This document shows, one piece after another, positions 11,000 through 23,600 of a DNA stretch of 64,000 nt (position 1 is its first letter; each line of letters opens with the position of its first letter). The notes beneath the pieces were generated by a model, which was not told the DNA's origin, searched no databases, and worked only from the letters and a program-made list of their open reading frames with translations. The DNA comes from Fallopia convolvulus (taxonomy: Eukaryota; Streptophyta; Magnoliopsida; Caryophyllales; Polygonaceae): assembly GCA_964016875.1 (NCBI GenBank), contig OZ024723.1, forward strand, positions 15,002,074 to 15,066,073. Reading direction: 5' to 3'. The translations under genes and the position numbers were made by a program.

Positions 11000-12387
11000 G
11001 GCAGAATACATATACAGACACCTGTACTTGTGTCAATTAGTCACTTAGACACCTTACCTTTGGGTTTGTTCCATTGAACACTTGAATTTAATAAAATTCC
11101 GACCTATTGAATACTTGATCGCTAAAATTGTTTTCGGTGTGTTGCACTCGCGCTGACTTGTACAATTTTTTTTGCCACGAGGACATATGTCCATGCCATG
11201 TCATCGTTTTAATAAAATTAAAAAAAAACTAAACTAAAAGAAGGGATATTGAATTCAACATTAATTAAAAAGGAAAAAAATATCAAACAGTAAAAGCACT
11301 ACCTTTTTACTTTGCATCAAACAAATTCAACATAGCATGAAGAAATCATATATCTATTTTGGATCTTCAAAGCAGGAATTTCAACACTAATTTTTTTTTC
11401 TCTGATTCTCCATCAACGAAGGAAAAGCGCCTGGTAAAGTCAATGTACAGATTACATACTCATGGAAACAACATCCAAGGGGCTCATTGTTTTCAAATTC
11501 CAGATCTGGCTTTTACTTTCAACCCATTTCCAAATTCCAGATCTGGCTTTCAACACCATTCCAGATCTGACTTTCGGGTCACTTCCCCAATCCGAATTCC
11601 AGATCTCCTTTTCAATCCATTCCAAATCTCGCTTTCAACACCACTTCTTCTATGGAACGGCGGAGTCGGAGTTCGAATTCTTCACCACCGGTAAAAAGGA
11701 ACTAGATCCACAACTAGAGGGAGTGAGGAAGGAACGACGAACTCAAAGAAAGAGTATGAATCTTCACCACCGGTAAAAAGAACCAGAGAGTGAGGGCGGA
11801 ATGTGCTTGTCTTCAAATTTCCTAAACCAGAGAGAGTGAGGGTTTCTCATGAAATCCAGATATGGAATGCTCTCTCTTGTTCGTCGTTCCGTCAAACCGT
11901 CAAAAAGAATTCTCCGAGTACGCCGTACCGTCCTTGCACTCTCTTGTTATGGTTTCTCACGATTCCATCGTTCCGTCCTGCTCTCTCCTTAGTCCTTTCG
12001 AGATCCAGATCTGACAAAAAAAAAAATCAATCTAAGAAATTCAGATCTAACACTTTCCAGATCCAATAAAAAATTCAACCAGAAAAATCAATCTAAGATT
12101 TAGGATAAAAAAGAAGAGATAAAAAGGGAGAAAAAGAAGAAGAGGACAAGGACAATGCATTTACTTTGTTTTTTTAGATTTAATATCCACATCAGATAAA
12201 ATTTGAGATCATTTAAGGCTCACTCTCCCATTGGAGAGTGCATTACATGTACATTGCCACATCAGCAAAAAGGTACCCAATAGAACAAAAAAGGCTAAAT
12301 TCAAGTGTTCAATAGAACAAATCCAAAGGTCGGGTGTCTAAATGACTATTTGACACAAGTACAGGTGTCTGTATATGTATTCTGTCC
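11000..12387. mobile_element. Non-autonomous MULE-like element, TSD ATTTTAAAA
   Basis: The left end is GGCAGAATACATATACAGAC and the right end, on the reverse strand, is GGACAGAATACATATACAG. The inverted repeat continues through about 95 bp ('CACCTGTACTTGTGTCAA', 'TTTGTTC-ATTGAACACTTGAATTTA'). Perfect 9-bp direct repeats ATTTTAAAA flank it at 10991-10999 and 12388-12396. Long TIRs with a 9-bp TSD indicate the Mutator (MULE) superfamily. The interior encodes no transposase. Its middle (about 11390-12070) repeats 'CCAGATCTGGCTTTCAAC'-like phrases and 'AATTCTTCACC' blocks, also seen inside the element at 56151, which may be captured 5' UTR-like genomic sequence. Confidence 0.85.
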
Positions 12388-12609
12388 ATTTTAAAATGGA
12401 ATTTGAAATTGAGGTATGAGTTAAATGACAATTCAAAGTTGAAAATGTAAAGTTCATGTATGATTAAGAAAAAATCAATACTTGCATTTGAGTATGAAAT
12501 TGAAAGTATAAAAAATCGAAATGAAAAATGTAGTAAGGAAATATAATGAAAGAAACAATTTCAACATGTGTTTCAATAGAGATGCGCGTCTTTTTCTACT
12601 CCCGTCTCG
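12388..12609. other. AT-rich spacer upstream of the PMD pseudogene
   Basis: Short AT-rich stretch between the MULE-like element and the plant-mobile-domain pseudogene. It would hold that gene's 5' region. I see no clear TATA box or other motif. Confidence 0.3.
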
Positions 12610-14748
12610 ATGCCGCCTCCTCAGCCGAAAAAGCAAAACACAAGACATGCGAGGTCACGGGGCATATTGGCGGAGCAGCGTGCTCAGGTCGAGCCTCGGC
12701 CGAAGAAGGCTAGGACGGGGCCCGTAGTAGATACATTGATTTCAAAGTTGCAGCGTGAGGATACAGAGCAGCATATTGGGGATATGTAGACATGTCAGGA
12801 TATAGGGCCATCTGCCCCTATGGATGTCGATATGACGCCGCAGACATATCAGATTTCGGCGACCGATGTTGTTGACCCTTCAGATGAGCAGACGCTTACC
12901 CCTCCGCGTGTTTCACAGTCTCCATTAGGCACGATTGAGGATATTACGAGGGATGTTGATACGACCCCTCGGGTTGAGATGGTTGCTCAAACCGACGACG
13001 TTGTCCTTGAGAGCGACCCTACATTGACAGAGCCGACTGTTTTAGATACTGATATGCATGATGATGATGAGATACTAAGGGACATTGATTTTACTGTTCC
13101 ATCTCCTCGCGCTACCAATAGTCCAACTCCTCCTCACGCTACCGGTAGTCCGACACCGCCTCCCCCATCTGATCTGAAGACGGACCCCGTTCCTGTGGTC
13201 CAGCATGTACCGCCCCCAATAGAGGAGGTTCCGGCCGCTCCTACTCCGGCTGACGAGATGTGGCAGCCTGGAGGGCCGCGATTACCAGACCTCCTTCGGT
13301 CGTACCCGACTCATGTAGCAGAGTCGATATGGAGGGGGACACTTGCGTCGTTGGAGGGCCGTGAGGGCATCGTTATAGAGGATAGATGGGTAAGTGTCTT
13401 TTATATCGGTTTATTTTAGCTTAATATTTCATATGATTGAATAGCGTTATTGAGACTTTGAATTTTCTGTTTCAGTGGCGCAATGTCATTAGGGCTCACT
13501 CACGATCGGTGGAGTGGACGGATATTCAGCCGCATATGATTGAGGAGTCGGGTACGTGGTGGAGTATTGTACAACAGACCGGTCTGGGACGGCTAGCGAC
13601 CTTGACATACGAAGGATCGGATCACGCGATCATTATAGCTTTTGTGGAGCGTTGGCATCTTGAGACCAACAGCTTCCACTTCCAATGGGGCGAGATCACG
13701 ATCACCCTCCACGATGTCCATCGGATATTGGGGATACCGATTGATGGAGACGCTGTGGTGAGACAGATTGAGAGCGTCGGGGATTTCCAGAGTCATGTGA
13801 TGGAGATATTAGGGCTCACTCCTCAACAGTACCGCAATTATAAGACCTCCATACCGAGTAAAGATCTCTAGGCTATCATACTTCAAATGATTGCAGATGG
13901 GCGGAACCCATATCACATAGCGTCAGCGTACTTGATGTGGTTGCTTAGCCAGACTTTGTTCTGTGACAAGAGCACCAACAAGGCGAGGACTATATATTTG
14001 CAGTGTTTGATGGATCATGGTGTTACCAGCAGATTCGCATGGGGTGTTGCGGCATTGGCATGCATATACCGCCATTTGGGCATTGCATCTCGCCAGGGGT
14101 TAGCGGGATTGGGAGGATGCATGCTCATTCTGAAGGTATAATAGTATTGTGATTAAGTTTTGGTTGGTGTACAATTTTCGTTATTTCGGTACTCATTTTA
14201 ATTTAATTTTACACGCTTGGATATGGGAGTATTTTAGACATTTTCGTGGGCATTCAGTGTTGAATTTGAACGCTTTGATGGATGACCGAGCGGATGCCCG
14301 AAATAGGAATGACCACCGATCAGGGTCGAAGAAGCCGCAGCGCTTGGAGGATATTCGGAGGGTTATGGACAAGATTCTTGCTGATGAGGTAAAAGTGTTA
14401 ATAGTATCACATATTACTTCTTATTGATTTGTAATGCAAATTATTTTTTCCGTTGACTTGCCGGTTTGTTGGACGACCGAGACCTGGATTTTGAGACGGA
14501 GTATCGGATTTCTAGGTATCGAGGAGTTCTGCATTGCTTCAATATTTATGAGCCATACCATCCCGAGAGATGTATGCGCCAGTAATATCATGTGCAGACG
14601 ACTCCCCCGGATCAGATTGAGCCGTATATAGTCTCGCGTACAAGGGAGATAAACACCTACAGTCTTGTGTTCCGGAACCAAGACTTGTATTGGAATGAGC
14701 GGTATGACCACCTGATTGACCTCGAGCAGCATGTCGTGGCTCGGTATC
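12610..14748 (+). pseudogene. Plant mobile domain (MAIN-LIKE) protein, 5' part, split by Athila
   Basis: Exons: 12610-13389 (Lys/Arg start, then an acidic Pro-rich region with SPTPPHATGSPTPPPP), 13476-14135 (core plant mobile domain: WTDIQPHMIEESGTWWSI, FVERWHLETNSFHFQWGEI, HDVHRILGIPIDGD), 14215-14388 (AWIWEYFRHF), and from about 14472 (DLDFETEYRISRYRGVLHC, later EPYIVSRTREINTYS) up to the retrotransposon at 14749. These domains occur in MAIN/MAIL proteins and in transposon-carried copies. Damage includes TAG at 12787, TAG at 13869-13871, an in-frame TAA near 14582, and a lost acceptor before 14215 ('TTTACAC|GCTTGG', AC where AG is needed). The 3' part resumes at 28748. Confidence 0.85.
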
Positions 14749-16223
14749 TGTTGACGGGTGATTTCTTGACAACAAATAAATTTATAGTCAAGACCTCGCT
14801 AAGTATAGCAAAGTCAGGATCGTTCCTCGGGAAGCACGGTCGTTTGTTTATCAACTACTAAAAATAAGAAAAACAAGCAAAACAGGAAAAAACACAACTA
14901 CAACCAACCTCGTTAACGACTTTGTCAGGGTCATTAACGAACCTGGAAAACCTACGAACACAGACTAACGAACTAAACTCAGGTTCGGTACCGAGGCAAA
15001 CGAACTCGATAACGAATATTACGAAAGCAAACAAACTAACTCAATAAAATAAAAGAATCTACGACAAGGGTTACCACAACATAGCCATGCATATAAACTT
15101 ATAAGAAGATAAAGATCATGCCTTTAAAAGATAAATTCATCAATTTTCACTGATTAGCAAGCAAATCAATCAATTCTCATAGATCAATTCACTCAATCAC
15201 TTGTTTTGTATCCAAAGCTCGAAACTTTCGTTAACGAACAATATCAACATTCAAGTTAACAACTTTCTCTTTCGATCAAGTTGAGAACTCAAATTACTTC
15301 GACTATCGTCTAAGCATAAACACAACAAGCAATCTAAAATAGATAAAAGGCATTCAAAACATCAACTCACTCATCCAATCATGCATAACTATGTCGGGTT
15401 TCAACCCCGATCCTAGATAAGAAAACTACTCACTACTCATGATAATAAAGCTAACAACTTTAATCAAAGAAAACATTGAAAACAAAACCAAAACTTACTT
15501 GAAATTAATAAGAAAATATTGTCTTACAAACTCTTGTAGAATCCGAAAACACAGAACAACACCGAGTAGAAATCCGACTAACGACCCTAATCCTCTCTCT
15601 CGATCGAAACAATCTCGCTATCCTCTTCCACTCGACTTCTCCTAAAACAAATCTGACTCTCCCTTTTCTAGGCTTAGAATAAGGGTATTTATACTAAGAA
15701 ACTTATCTATCAAAAACGCCTAAAAGATAAAAACTTACCCTACTTAAAAGATAACAAGATAAAAGATATAAAATATAACAACCCATAAGTCGGCTAAGGA
15801 TCTACCGACACGGAGCCATCGTTAACGACCCCGCATAGGGTCGGAAGAGATCACAAACTCTTCTAAAAAATTCTATCTTTTAGCCTCGTTAACAACCTTC
15901 ACAGGATCATTAACGAGTCTCTGTTTTGGCTTTTCTTCGACTTCTTCTCCACTTAAACTTGGACTTTTACTTGATCTTCTTATGCAATCTCTTCCTTAAC
16001 TTCACGCCTTCCATCCTCCACCATAAGACCTCAGCTCAGCTCAAAAAGTGCTCCTTTCTGCTCAAAAACCTACAAAAAGACACAAAACGGAGTAGCTTCC
16101 ATACTTTTCACAAAATATGCAAACTCGTCCAAAAAAAACACAAAACTAACTCCAAAAACCACTAAAACTAAACTAAACAAACTAAAAAACACAAAAAAAA
16201 CTAGACTATAAACACAAACATCA
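14749..16223 (-). repeat. Athila 3' LTR (left copy)
   Basis: On the plus strand it starts TGTTGACGGGTG and ends ACAAACATCA, so on the coding strand it is TG...CA. It contains TCGTTAACGA at 14910-14919, 15228-15237 and 15819-15828, and TCGGTACCGA at 14985-14994. The polypurine-like tract is expected just inside, on the minus strand before 16223 (about 16224-16255). Confidence 0.92.
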
Positions 16224-17940
16224 AAATACCACATACTTAAGTTTGCTTGTCCTCAAGCAATCACTATACAATAACCAAAACCAAACAATCATGCTCATCA
16301 AGCAAATAGTCATCAACTAAAAAGCAACATCAAAACATAGCAGAAAATAGCAAATGACCATTAACGTCATCACACATATATAAGCACTAAATAGACATAA
16401 GCAAATACAATCCAACCTCACTAGGGATATATGTGTTTCACTCAACTCTCAAGTGTTTAGGCTTATAAATTCAATCTCTCAACTAATCTTATATGCAAAA
16501 ACTCATAGAAATTGGAACTTATATCACCAAAACTCTCCACCTAAGATTTGTCAAAACAAGCAAAAATCATCAAGAGAACTTAGGCTCAATGAAAAACTTC
16601 ATAGTAGCTTCCATTCGGTCGGGTTGTAATGAGGCTTGGTAATAACAATAGGCGTGGAAAATATTTGGCTATGTGGTGCTATAATATCCGGGAATCAAAA
16701 GACTCCTAAAACTCACACATCCAAAAATTCTCATAAAAGTATACCAAACTCTCTCAAATTATGCACTTTCTCTCACTCACCCAATATATCCTAGAAAGTC
16801 TCATAAAAACTCCAAAAGAATCTCTGGCTCAACTCTTAAACACAAATGCACACTTATTTCTCTTCTTTTTAATTTTCTTTCATATTTTTTTCAGCTCTTT
16901 CTTCAGTTCCTCTTTTTTTTCTTCTCCACGAACAGCCTCGTTAACGAGCCAACTAAGTTGTTAACGAGCCATAACGTCTACTCGTTTTCTTCATTTAAAC
17001 CCAACAACAACTTGCATCATTTCTTACCAAGAGATATTTTTACAATTCAAAACAAGAGACTTCCAATCTACCCTTCCCAAAACCCTTGATTTTGAACCAA
17101 ACATAACATTTCACTCAACAAAACAAACATCTCCAAACTAAGTCCTAATCCCCGGATAGGGTCAAGCTTATCTCGGCTAGGAAAAATTTTGTGGAGCTAA
17201 AAATAAAAGGCTTCAGGCTCAAATTGGTTATCAAAAGAAAGATCATGATAAGGGTGGATAAGGATAAAGTAGGGCTTATGAAAATAAGTTCTCCATCATC
17301 TGACTTTCACAAGTAATGAACTATAAATCTTATATAGGTCTCAAGAAATAGATAACCATCACAATTCCAAGAGATAATATACATAAAGAGAGTAAATCAC
17401 ACAAGAAAAGAAGAGGGATTTTTTATGTTCTCCCTATAAGGCCAAAAACAACTCACAAGGTAGCAATTTTTTTGTTGGATTGCATCACTTATGCTAAAAA
17501 GTTATACATGCTCAATTTCATCAAATGTTATTCCTCTATAAAAACAATTTCATATCAAGAATTAGGCTATACCATCAAAAACATGCTTGCAAGAAATTAT
17601 ATGATCATGCTAGCAACTACTATCATAGAACCAAAAGGAAGGGTATTTATCCGTTCTAAAAAACTCTTTTTTGTGATTGTTTCAATTTACAATTTTTTTG
17701 TGATTTTTGTGATTTTTTTCTAAAAGCAAAGAACAACTAAAACAAACAAAGAAACAAAACAAACAAAACACAAAACAAACAAAGAAACAAGTTTTCTTCC
17801 CTTTCCCACTCCATACTTAAAATTACAGTGTCCCCACTGTAACCTAGACTAAGCAGAAGAAAAGAAAAGAAAACAAAAAAAGAAGAAGAAAAACTTACAA
17901 GATCACAAAAGCAGAAAGGAAACAACTCTTAAAAGCGGAA
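16224..17940 (-). other. Athila 3' non-coding internal region
   Basis: A- and C-rich sequence between the extra ORF and the 3' LTR, without a supported gene. It includes 'GAGGACAAGCAAAC' on the minus strand near the LTR, a phrase typical of Athila 3' ends, and palindromic TCGTTAACGA at 16938-16947 with a second TTGTTAACGA at about 16959. An A/C-only stretch (AAACAAACAAAG repeats) lies at 17735-17790. Confidence 0.6.
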
Positions 17941-19491
17941 TCAGCGCCCTGGTGGTGTTAACTGCCGCTCAAAGTTCCCCATAAAGTCATACATAGTCCT
18001 CCAATGCTCCACCTCAACCGTCTCCCTTTGCTGATGTCTCGCATCATCCAGAGCCAAACGAGCGGAGTAAACACTCTCCCACCGATCCATCCTCTAGTGG
18101 AGATGTGTCTGCTGCAAGTTAAGTTGTTGCATCTGAGACGAAAGATCGTCAGCCCATGGAGATGGAACATTCGATCCAGTGTAAGTGGGCTGAGGAGGTG
18201 GTTGGTAGTGGGGTTGGAAGTGGTCTTGAAAAATTACCGGATTGTAAGGCATTAGACCATAAGAGTGTGGCTCGGCAAGCGGTGGTGGGGGGTCGTTACC
18301 GAAGCTGTGTGCCTCGGTAGTAGCCTCGAAGTATTCGTTAACGACCCTGGGTGGCTCGTTAACGAAGCTATCAGTGTCGCCCAGAACCTCGATACCGAGG
18401 TCGTCGTCCCCGATATCGAGCTCTTCCGTGCCCGCCTCTGTATTTGCCTCCGTAGCATTATCATCTTCATCCATGACATCTTCATCTCGAGCAAACCTTG
18501 AAATACATGGCCTCAATGACGGCTCACCTTGTGGCTTATGCTTCAACGGGAATGCATGACCCGTCCAAGACTCGTACCAATTTGTCACGTAAAGAAACTC
18601 CATCTTCGCTTGGGTAAGCGGGACATCTTGGCCAAGAACCATGGTAGCGTGCCCTCTCTCGGTCCGTACAAAAATGCTGGAGACGAACCAGTAGTTCTTA
18701 TCGAGCAATTGAGCATGGTTCGGCGTGTAGAGTGAGAGGTCGACGCCGAGGTTTTCTGCCAAAAGACTAACCAAATTACCGCACCACACTTCTTGGGACT
18801 TGATCCCTTGCTTCTCAACATATTGCAACCACTCGTACCCCAAGTTCAACGGGGCGGGATCCTCAAAAAGTATGGTTTGGAGGCATGCAACTTCCGTCCG
18901 AGTTGGCCTATTCAACTCTCTCTTGGGCCAAAATGTAGCAGCTAGTACTCGGAGAATGATCCGGAATATGGGGTTGATGATGCTTGCCCCGGAAAGTGTT
19001 GTAGTGGAAGGTTCAACTTCCCCGGAAATGTAGCTCCAAGTCCTGGTAACCTTGTAGTCCTTGATTTTGTAGTCCCGAGAAGGGTTAGGGAGCTCGAGAT
19101 ACCCATTAAATTCCTCCATGGTGCACTCATGGTTGACATTGCCTAGCCGAAATCGTATCCGTCCCGTCGAGGTCTTGGTTTTGAAGCTGGTCTCAAGAGT
19201 AGCCAAAAACTCGAAAGTGAGATCCGGGTAGTGTGGTGTCGCCTCTTTCTTCAACAACTGAGGCACTCCGAGAATGGCAAAGGCTTCCTTGACATCTTCA
19301 TAAATCCCCATTGACTTGGCACTTGACCCCGAGAACCACCTAGTATAGTGGTCCTTCTCCAAGATGGTGTTGAAGCGGTTGGCTTATGCTTGAGTGCGCA
19401 AAATGACATTGTCCATGCGGGGAGGAGACGGGGACCGTTGAGTCCTCTTCTTCTTTTGGGCTCTTGTCGCAGCTCTGCTAGTGCTTGCCAT
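17941..19491 (-). pseudogene. Athila ORF downstream of integrase (env-position ORF)
   Basis: The frame runs from ATG at 19491 to TGA at 17941-17943 (517 codons), broken by a TAA near 19384 and a TAG near 18091. The product starts with a basic segment (RAATRAQKKKRTQR) and has a central globular region with landmarks MGIYEDVKEAFAILGVPQLL, ECTMEEFNGYL, ATFWPKRELNRPTR, NYWFVSSIFVRTERGHATMV. An acidic tail (DEDVMDEDDNATEANTEAG) and a Pro/Tyr-rich C-terminus follow. It matches the Athila ORF / 'putative plant transposon protein' family. It sits where env lies in retroviruses, but I see no signal peptide or clear membrane helix, so an envelope role is unsupported. Two TCGTTAACGA modules are translated in the acidic tail (FVNEPPRVVNEYF). 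Confidence 0.75.
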
Positions 19492-20697
19492 ATGGACCTA
19501 CAAAAGAAACATAAATTGTCCAAGATAAGATCCACTCAAATCAATAGAAAAGAGACCCCATACTTGGCCTTGGAAACGCTCTCGACTTGCCTCGTTAACG
19601 ACCCAATTGGTTCGTTAACGAGCCTGGACTTGTGTTTTGAACTGGACATATAGCAGGGTCGTTAACGACCCTGAACAGGTCGTTAACGAGCCTGGACGGG
19701 AACACTCGTGGATTATTCCGAGTTCTAAACTCCAAAATTTTCCAATTAATCAAGCATGGATCAAACACAATCCCACATACGACACATAATCGGGCACATG
19801 CACCCCATACTTAATCGAATACCCCACCCGAACATGCCAAAATTGCCAAAACTAATGGTGAAGATCAACTCAACTTAAGAACAAGTTAGTTCATGCTTTT
19901 TCTAATAAAAATTGCAATGAAAAATTATGCAAGAACAAACCAATATAATTCAAGATCATGCAACATTGTAAATATGCAATAAAATCATTGAGCAAAATAG
20001 ACATGCAATTCAACCACTTCAAGCAAGATCTAGATATAAAATCTTTACCCCAAAAACCATGAATCTTGCAAATAGAGAGTTAGGGTTTAGAAATCATACC
20101 GTTGGATTGAAGAATCGAAAAACAAAGATTGAAATCTGGATGGGTAACGAGGCTGGTGACTCGCCGGTAACGAACACAAGGATGGATGGCTTGTTATCGG
20201 GGTGGGATTCCGGGGCTTGGGCGGTGAGTCTGGGTACCGATCGGTGGTGGGAAGAGATCGGTGGAATTGGTTTGAGAGTTTAAGCTTTGGATTGAGATTT
20301 GAGTGTAGGATTTGGGAGTTTTTGAGAGGGTTTTATACGAGGGGCTAGAGGTAGGGGAAAGGCGGCAAGGTTAAAAGATATAAGATAGATTTTAGGTTAA
20401 AAACACTTACCTTATGTGTCCGCCTATTCGGGTCTCGAAATGGGTCGTTAACTACCCTGGGTGGGGTCGTTAATGAGCCTACGTGACCTGTATTTCGGTG
20501 TTTTTCCGAGCCCAACTCCTGTATCACGTTAGCTCCAAACAATTCTATCTTGCTAACTTCTAAGCTACTAAAAACTTAAAAGAAAACTAGGAAAAAGATC
20601 TAAAAAGAAAAAGAAAAAGAACTAAACTAAACTAAAAACCGGGTTGCCTCCCGTAAGCGCTATTTTTAACGTCGTTAGCCCGACGTACTTACCTTGG
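19492..20697 (-). other. Athila spacer between integrase and the downstream ORF
   Basis: Non-coding on both strands as far as I can see. It holds the densest exact TCGTTAACGA copies (19592-19601, 19612-19621, 19659-19668, 19680-19689) plus degenerate pairs near 20443-20480. A GC-rich hairpin-like stretch (about 20641-20690, 'AACGTCGTTAGCCCGACGT') follows the integrase end. This would be the leader of a subgenomic or spliced message for the downstream ORF (inference). Confidence 0.5.
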
Positions 20698-23600
20698 CTA
20701 GTTCGACGTTGTAAGAGCCATGGTGACTCTAATTTCTTCATCCGGGTCGGGTTGCTCATGAAACTTTTTCAAACGGTGGCCGTTAACTTTGAAGATAGTG
20801 CTTTGGTTATCGATCAACTCTACCGCCCCGTGAGGATAGATGTGGTGAACCACAAATGGCCCGCTCCACCTCGTTCTTAGCTTTCCTGGAAATAAACGGA
20901 GTCTAGAATTGAAGAGAAGTACCTTGTCACCAACTTCATAAGTTTTGGGCATCAATTTCTGATCATGCCACCGTTTGGTGCACTCTTTGTAGATTTCGGC
21001 ATTTTCATACGCCTTAAGCCTCAGCTCCTCTAGTGCTTGCAAGTCCATGAATCATTTTGCTCCGGCTGCATCGAGGTTCATGTTGAGCTCCTTAAGAGCC
21101 CATAATGCTTTGTGCTCCATCTCGACCGGTAAATGGCATGCCTTGCCGTACACTAGGTTGTAGGGAGTGGTGCGTAGGGGTGTCTTGTATGCCGTCCTAT
21201 AAGCCCATAGAGCGTCATCCAATTTAGATGACCAATCCTTCCTTGAGTGGGACACCATCTTTTCCAATATGCTCTTGATCGGCCTGTTTGAAACCTCAAC
21301 TCGGCCGCTAGTTTGGGGATGATATGGTGTTGCCACCCGGTGTGAGACCCCATACTTAGCTAAAAGTGCTTCGAAACTCCGCTCAATGAAGTGAGATCCG
21401 CCATCACTAATGAGGACCCTTGGAACGCCAAACCTGGGAAAAATGTTAGTCTTAATAAATTTTTCCACGGTTTTAGCATCATTGGTCCTTGTGGCAACGA
21501 CCTCCACCCACTTAGAGACATAATCGATCGCAACCAGGATATACTTGTAGGGGCCCGATGCATGAAAAGGTCCCATGAATTTTATGCCCCATACGTCGAA
21601 TAACTCGACCTCTAGTATCCCGGTCAGCGGGTTTTCATGTCTCCAAGTGATGTTACCAAAGCGTTGGCGTTCATCACATGTTGTCACGTAAGCCTGTACG
21701 TCTTTAAAAATGGTTGGCCAATAGAGACCGCTTTGAAGAATCTTCGTCGTGGTCTTGAATCCTTTTGTATGGCCTCCGGTAGGAAGGGTGTGACATTGAC
21801 GGATCACACTCTCTATCTCCTCTTCTGGAATACGGTGTCTAAAGAGGTGATCACTTCCTTGCTTGAACAAGTAAGGATCGTCCCAATAGTACTGTTTGAC
21901 ATCATGAAGGAACTTCTTTTTCTTTTGTGGGGTTAGTCCCTCGGGGATTACGCCTCCTACAAGATAGTTAGCAAAATGCGCAAACCAAGGGGCTTTTGAC
22001 CCTCTAATAGCATGAATTGATTTGAAAGAAGTAGAAGCAAGAGATGAGGAAGGAATTGAATTGAAATGAATGAGTTCCGGTTGAGAATACTTACCTGACT
22101 GGGTCGTTACTGAATATGTTTGGGTCGTTAATGACCTTGAAGCTGTTGTGTTAACCTCGGTAACGACCTCACGTGCCTTGGTAATGACCTTTCCGACTGT
22201 GGTGTCGATGCGCCTCGAGTGATCTCCATTATAATCTATATTTTCCAACCTCGGTGGCTCGGTAACGACCTTAAAGGGGTCGGTAATGAGGACCTTGTCG
22301 AGTTCAACCTCGTTCAGCATGAAGTGTTCGTTTGGTCTGGAGTCATTGATTGGCACTTCGTTGTTGGATTCGGTAATGTGCTCAACCAGCAACCTAGATA
22401 AGTGGTCTTCCACCAAGTTTTTTGCTGCTTTTTTATCTCCAATTTCATGATCAAATTCCTACAATAAGAGCATCCAACAAAGTAGCCTAGGCTTGGCATC
22501 CTTTTTGGCCATTAGATATCTAACGGCCTCATGGTCAGTATAAACAATCACTTTCGAACCAACAAGATAGGACCGGAATTTTTCAAAAGCAAATACCACA
22601 GCGAGGAATTCCTTCTCTATTGTGGTATACTTACTCTGCGCCTCATCAAGCGTCTTACTTGAATAATAGATGGCGTGGAGCTTCTTATCCTTCCGTTGTC
22701 CCAAGACTGCGCCAACAGCATAGTCATTGGCATCACACATAATCTCAAAAGGTAGAGTCCAATCTGGGGACTGCATAATAGGGGAGGAGACGAGGGTTGC
22801 CCTTAACTTGTAAAATGATTCAAGACATTTTGGAGACAGCTCAAACACTACATCTTTCATTAGTAGGTTAGTCAACGGTTTAGCTATCTTAGAAAAATCC
22901 TTGATAAAGCGTCTATAAAAACCAGCATGCCCTAGAAAACTCCTGATGTCTTTTACCGAAGAGGGAGGAGGTAGTTTTTCAATGAGCTCAATTTTTGCTT
23001 TATCTACTTCTATCCCTCTTTTATAGACAAGATGTCCTAATACTATCCCCTCTTGGACCATGAAATGACATTTTTCCCAATTAAGCACAAGGTTGGTTTC
23101 TTCACATCTTTTAAGAACACATGCAAGGTTTGAAAGACAAGCATCAAAGGAAGAACCATACACAGAGAAATCATCCATAAAAACCTCTACAATATTCTCT
23201 ATCATATTAGAAAAAATTGCCATCATACACCTTTGGAAGGTGGCGGGGGCGTTGCAAAGCCCAAATGGCATTCTTTTATAAGCGAAAGTCCCATAGGGAC
23301 ATGTAAAGGTAGTCTTTTCTTGATCATCAGGATGAATGGGAATCTGCCAAAAACCGCTATAGCCATCTAAATAACAGAAATAATCATGTTGAGCTAAGCG
23401 TTCTGAAACTTGATCAATGAAAGAAAGCGAAAAATGATCTTTTCTAGTAGCACTATTAAGCTTCCTATAATCTATGCACATCCTCTAACTAGTTGTGGTC
23501 CTAGTGGGAATTAGCTCTTCCTTTTCATTTTCAATTACAGTCATCCCCCCTTTTTTCGGGACTACATGGACCGGACTAACCCATTGGTTGTCCGATATAG

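Noticed and set aside
12521..12727. Separate small gene upstream of the PMD pseudogene
   Set aside because: It overlaps, in another frame, the natural start (12610) of the PMD gene.
17941..19491. A true envelope protein in the Athila element
   Set aside because: It has the env position but I see no signal peptide, cleavage site or membrane helix; the sequence fits the Athila-specific ORF family.
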